A stretch of DNA of 44,736 nt from an uncultured Prevotellaceae bacterium (GTDB lineage Bacteria; Bacteroidota; Bacteroidia; Bacteroidales; Bacteroidaceae): positions 1 through 44,736 of the forward strand of contig CACZRN010000066.1 of the NCBI GenBank assembly GCA_902783625.1, written 5' to 3'. Below are positions 42,019 to 44,736 of the stretch, one piece after another. The stretch's first letter is position 1, and each line of letters opens with the position of its first letter. The notes under the pieces are model-generated. The model was not told the origin of the DNA. It ran no database searches and saw nothing but the letters and a program-made list of their open reading frames with translations. The translations under genes were made by a program, and so were the position numbers.

Positions 42019-42104
42019 AAATTTTGCTAGCAAAATTTCCGTTAACTGGGCCCTTTATTGTCATTAAAGAGCCTCTTTATTCAAAATTTTGCTAGCAAAA
42101 TTTT
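42019..42104. repeat. GCTAGC-palindrome intergenic element, copy 3
   Basis: Perfect palindromes of 20 bp (42019-42038) and 22 bp (42083-42104), both with the core TTTTGCTAGCAAAA, flank a 44-base spacer holding CCCTTTATTGTCATTAAAGAGCCTCTTTAT. This is the best-preserved of the three copies. It lies in the 409-base gap upstream of the FAD oxidoreductase gene, which otherwise holds only a candidate hairpin at 41886-41923. Confidence 0.92.
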
Positions 42105-42199
42105 CTGCACTTGATGCAACTGTTTAAAACACGAGGCTGATGAGGGGTCGGTAAAAGAAGCCGAATAGCTTTACTCAAGCTTGTCCTGAAATCGTTTGT

Positions 42200-42649
42200 T
42201 TAGTTTCTTGCAAGAAGTTCGTAGGGAATGTTGTCGCATGTGATTGAGCATCCCTGCGACTCTTCTTCGTCCTCTTGCTTATCGACCTCGGCGTCTTGTT
42301 TGGCAATATATTTGGGCTCAGCAGTCTTCACGATTGTACGCGTCTGCCACACGGTGTCGCGCAGGGTCTCGTGTACGACGATGGTGTCGGTGCGGTGTTC
42401 CACAACCGTCTGGGCGACTATGCCATCTTTATTGTCAGTCGACGGTCTCAAACCGAAGCCTGCGAGGAAGCCGAGTATAGATGCGGCAGCAATCCACCAG
42501 CCTCCAGTCCTTCTTTCCGAGGGAGTGTGGAATACGTCTGGTTTGCGAAGATCAGTCGTGTCCCCTTCCGCGGATTGGAGGTTAGACTCTTCTTTCAGTT
42601 GGCGTGCCATCATGATGATGTCGTCGTCGGTGATTCTATTTTTCTTCAT
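42200..42649 (-). CDS. Single-helix protein, candidate anti-sigma partner
   Basis: The 149-residue protein has a charged cytoplasmic N-terminus of about 48 residues (NRITDDDIIMMARQLKEES), one transmembrane helix (about 49-67, GGWWIAAASILGFLAGFGL) and a periplasmic C-terminus with repeated TVVEHRTDTIVVHETLRDTVW. It overlaps the ECF sigma gene by 14 bases, the usual position for a cognate anti-sigma factor. I see no clear ZAS zinc motif (HxxxCxxC), so the assignment rests on topology and position only. Confidence 0.78.
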   Translation of the reverse strand: MKKNRITDDDIIMMARQLKEESNLQSAEGDTTDLRKPDVFHTPSERRTGGWWIAAASILGFLAGFGLRPSTDNKDGIVAQTVVEHRTDTIVVHETLRDTVWQTRTIVKTAEPKYIAKQDAEVDKQEDEEESQGCSITCDNIPYELLARN

Positions 42650-43238
42650 ATTGCTTGAGTTGTTTGCGGATGATAGTCATTGTTTTGTGGAGTCTGCTCT
42701 TCACTGTTCCCTCTGGAATATCCATTATTGCAGCTATCTGTGTCACGGTGAGTTCTTCCTCGTGTCGGAGCGAGAAGAGTTGGTGAAGAGGGTCGGGAAG
42801 AGAGTCGAGCACTTCGCGCAGTGCATTGTGCAGGGTGTCGCGGTCCATGTGGATTTCGGTCTGCTGCTCTTCCGTAGGCTCACGGTCGAGCGTTGCGAGA
42901 TAGTCGGCGACGTAGGCATTGTGGCGATACTGATTTTTGCAGAGGTTGTAGGCGATGGTGAATATCCATGTGGCGGCGTTGCTGCCCTCGATGTATCGCT
43001 CGCGTGACTCATACAGCCGCAAGAACACGTCGTGGGTGGCATCGGCAGCACGATCTGCATCGCCACCGAGCTGTCGGAAGAAGAATCCGTGCAGCCTTCG
43101 GGCGTAGCGGCGGTATATCTCGTCGAAATATTCCTCTTCTGCTCCTTTCCCAAGAGAGTGGAATCTGTCCCCTCGCTTGAGATAGAGCAGTAGTTGCTCG
43201 TCAGACTGTTTCTGTAGATTGGTGTGGAATATATGCAT
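42636..43238 (-). CDS. ECF-type RNA polymerase sigma-70 factor
   Basis: The 200-residue protein has sigma region 2 at about 35-100 (FDEIYRRYARRLHGFFFRQLGGDADRAADATHDVFLRLYESRERY, ATWIFTIAYNLCKNQYRH) and region 4 at about 140-195 (LDSLPDPLHQLFSLRHEEELTVTQIAAIMDIPEGTVKSRLHKTMTIIRKQL) with the expected helix-turn-helix. ECF sigmas of Bacteroidota commonly answer envelope or nutrient signals through a membrane anti-sigma. It starts three bases after the stop of a secreted protein gene and overlaps the one-helix protein that follows, so all three are likely one operon. Confidence 0.95.
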   Translation of the reverse strand: MHIFHTNLQKQSDEQLLLYLKRGDRFHSLGKGAEEEYFDEIYRRYARRLHGFFFRQLGGDADRAADATHDVFLRLYESRERYIEGSNAATWIFTIAYNLCKNQYRHNAYVADYLATLDREPTEEQQTEIHMDRDTLHNALREVLDSLPDPLHQLFSLRHEEELTVTQIAAIMDIPEGTVKSRLHKTMTIIRKQLKQYEEK

Positions 43239-43241
43239 GGC

Positions 43242-44639
43242 TTACTGTCTGTCAGGTTCGGTTTGGAATATTACTTTTTCGTCTGCCTCGCTGGTGTAGA
43301 TCAGCGTGTTGCCGTTTTCTTGCCTCTTGGTGTGTATAGGCATGGATACAACCTGATAATGTTTTCCTTTGTCGTTCAGTTCGCGTATGTGAAACATCGT
43401 GTATCCCACATTGAATAGCACGTCCTTATCTGTTTGCAGTTTTGCCTCCAGTATGTTGTTGAGCAAGCTGTTTAGCCACCAGAAACGCTCCTCTTTGTGC
43501 TCAGCATAGTAGGGGAGAAGGTCGTAGAGCAGTATGGCATAGTTGAAGGCAAGATCGCTGGCCGGATGGTTATAGTTTCGTCTTTCGTTAGTCCTGTCTA
43601 CGCAGAATGGAAAGCGCAGATAGTCGAGCTGATAGCGTTCTTCCACGTTGCGGCGTTTCACCTTGTGGTTGTCGTAGGGGGTGGTGGAGTAGCGCAGAGT
43701 GAGGCCTTCGTTGTAGAGGTTCTCCTTCATGTCGTCGGGCACGCCATGACCGAGCACAAGTGTGGAGAAACTGCTGCCTCCAATATAGACAGGATGCTTG
43801 CTCTGGTCGCAGATGTAGCGGATGATCATCGCCAGTTGCATTTCCTGCCGCACTTCCTTTCTGTATTCACTGCCAGAAGCGAGGAAGTCGTTGGATAATC
43901 CGATCTGACGGAACACGGCGGGCAGATAGTCGGGATAGGTGGCTATGTTCTCACAGTAGAGAATCTTGTCGCGGTGCATTCCGAGGACCAACTGCAGTAT
44001 AAGCTTACCGATGATAAATCCTTGGTGTTGTGCGATGTATACACCCCCGTGCTCCATGCCTTGCAACTCGTTGTAGTCGTATTGCAGTTGCTCCTGGGGG
44101 AACTGCCCGCTCTCGTAATACCGCCGCAGGAGGTTGGCCAGTCGCAGCGTGTCGTGCTGCGAGATGAGATAAGTGGCGAGTTTTTCGTATTCGTATCCCT
44201 GTGCGTTTTCAGGCATCATCTTGATAGCGCGCTCGGCATAGTTAGGCTTGTCGGTCGTAGATGCGTCGTCGGTTTCGTCAGATGTGTATACCCAGTAGCC
44301 TCCGTCGTAGGCGCAATAGTTGAAGGTATAGCTGTCGGGGATGGCTTTTTCCATGCGGCCAAGAACGCTGGTTTCTTTCTTCTTTGTCTTGGCATAGTCG
44401 TTACCTGACAGGAAATCCTCATAACGCTTGCTGATGTCGTAGAGGTTGCGCCAGCCGTTCTCGTCCATCGGATGCTCTTTCACGTACTGGTCCCACTTGC
44501 CGTAAGATGAGGCCACTTCGGCGGAGTCCTGCATGAGCAGGTCAGTGATTGCTTTCGAGCTGAGAAGTTCTGCCTGCTGGGCATAAATATTGAGCATTGC
44601 CGTGAGGGCAAGAATAGTAAATGTGATTCTGCGTGTCAT
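43242..44639 (-). CDS. Secreted protein of unknown function upstream of an ECF sigma factor
   Basis: I do not recognise a family. From the ATG at 44639 the product has 465 residues and a clean signal peptide (MTRRITFTILALTAMLNIYAQ). A start at 44723 would put 28 basic residues before the signal. The mature part is mostly helical with aromatic-rich segments (NGWRNLYDISKRYEDFL, KAIPDSYTFNYCAYDGGYWVYTSDE, YAERAIKMMPENAQGYEYEKLATYL), the last resembling TPR helices. No catalytic motif is evident. Its stop is three bases before the sigma-factor start, so it may be the envelope component of the signalling unit or simply co-expressed. Confidence 0.85.
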   Translation of the reverse strand: MTRRITFTILALTAMLNIYAQQAELLSSKAITDLLMQDSAEVASSYGKWDQYVKEHPMDENGWRNLYDISKRYEDFLSGNDYAKTKKKETSVLGRMEKAIPDSYTFNYCAYDGGYWVYTSDETDDASTTDKPNYAERAIKMMPENAQGYEYEKLATYLISQHDTLRLANLLRRYYESGQFPQEQLQYDYNELQGMEHGGVYIAQHQGFIIGKLILQLVLGMHRDKILYCENIATYPDYLPAVFRQIGLSNDFLASGSEYRKEVRQEMQLAMIIRYICDQSKHPVYIGGSSFSTLVLGHGVPDDMKENLYNEGLTLRYSTTPYDNHKVKRRNVEERYQLDYLRFPFCVDRTNERRNYNHPASDLAFNYAILLYDLLPYYAEHKEERFWWLNSLLNNILEAKLQTDKDVLFNVGYTMFHIRELNDKGKHYQVVSMPIHTKRQENGNTLIYTSEADEKVIFQTEPDRQ

Positions 44640-44736
44640 ATTCGTTTTGTTACTTTTTATTTGTTTGTTAATTGACTTTTCGTTGTGGCATCGACGTCGG
44701 TTGCCTTTCATCACTGCATACACGCGAAATCAAAAA

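Noticed and set aside
1-44736. tRNA or rRNA genes
   Set aside because: I read the intergenic regions for cloverleaf-like arm pairs and GTTCGA/T-loop motifs and saw none in a convincing context. A covariance-model search would be needed to exclude them fully.

Overview
The window looks like a chromosomal segment of a Bacteroidales bacterium, most probably Prevotellaceae. The signs are promoters of the Bacteroidota type (TTTG about 19-20 bases upstream of TAnnTTTGY) before many genes, a single-chain PurL, DUF4492 upstream of cydAB, paired GH2 glycosidases, an OmpA-type lipoprotein with the PorE domain order, and a BspA-like leucine-rich surface protein. Coding DNA is dense and fairly GC-balanced. 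Intergenic DNA is AT-rich and unusually full of repeats. I see no rRNA, tRNA, transposase, integrase, CRISPR array or phage structural gene.

Layout. 1-2176: the end of an ExbB/ExbD-type energy-transduction operon (exbB, a four-helix membrane protein, exbD, a second exbD). 2297-2773: an Lrp/AsnC regulator with its own promoter. 2791-7688 (minus): an operon running from a PorE-like lipoprotein through an rRNA/tRNA cytosine methyltransferase to thyA and folA, closed by a strong bidirectional terminator. 7689-8963: 1.3 kb without a convincing gene, holding a 10-G tract, a perfect 35-bp inverted repeat, GTAAC/GTTAC clusters, an AT-rich core and 22-bp tandem repeats. 8964-12032: a large secreted BspA-like protein ending in two dockerin-like calcium loops. 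12127-19884 (minus): coiled-coil protein, TolC, HlyD, two ABC-2 permeases and topB, tightly packed, with no ATPase gene. 20095-23220: DUF4492-cydA-cydB, the high-affinity quinol oxidase. 23645-29926 (minus): beta-mannosidase, beta-galactosidase and L-serine dehydratase. 30792-31883: a membrane metallophosphoesterase. 31976-36996 (minus): purL followed by two half-size chromate-transporter-family proteins. 37274-37597 (minus): a solitary barstar-like protein. 37831-41790: three exported sugar or redox enzymes (TIM-barrel isomerase/epimerase, Tat-exported Gfo/Idh/MocA oxidoreductase, and a convergent FAD-dependent lipoprotein). 42200-44639 (minus): a secreted protein of unknown function, an ECF sigma factor and a one-helix candidate anti-sigma protein.

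How the parts fit: the window mixes housekeeping (folate and dTMP synthesis, purine synthesis, respiration) with envelope functions (energy transduction, possible type IX secretion, efflux, glycan breakdown, surface display). The most unusual signals are three copies of an intergenic element bounded by TTTGCTAGCAAA palindromes, a promoter-bearing 87-88 bp tandem repeat in front of the glycosidase operon, the ATPase-less efflux operon coupled to topB, and the exported isomerase plus Gfo/Idh/MocA pair, which resembles the recently described 3-keto-sugar route for glycoside cleavage. No single locus can be called a new system from sequence alone.
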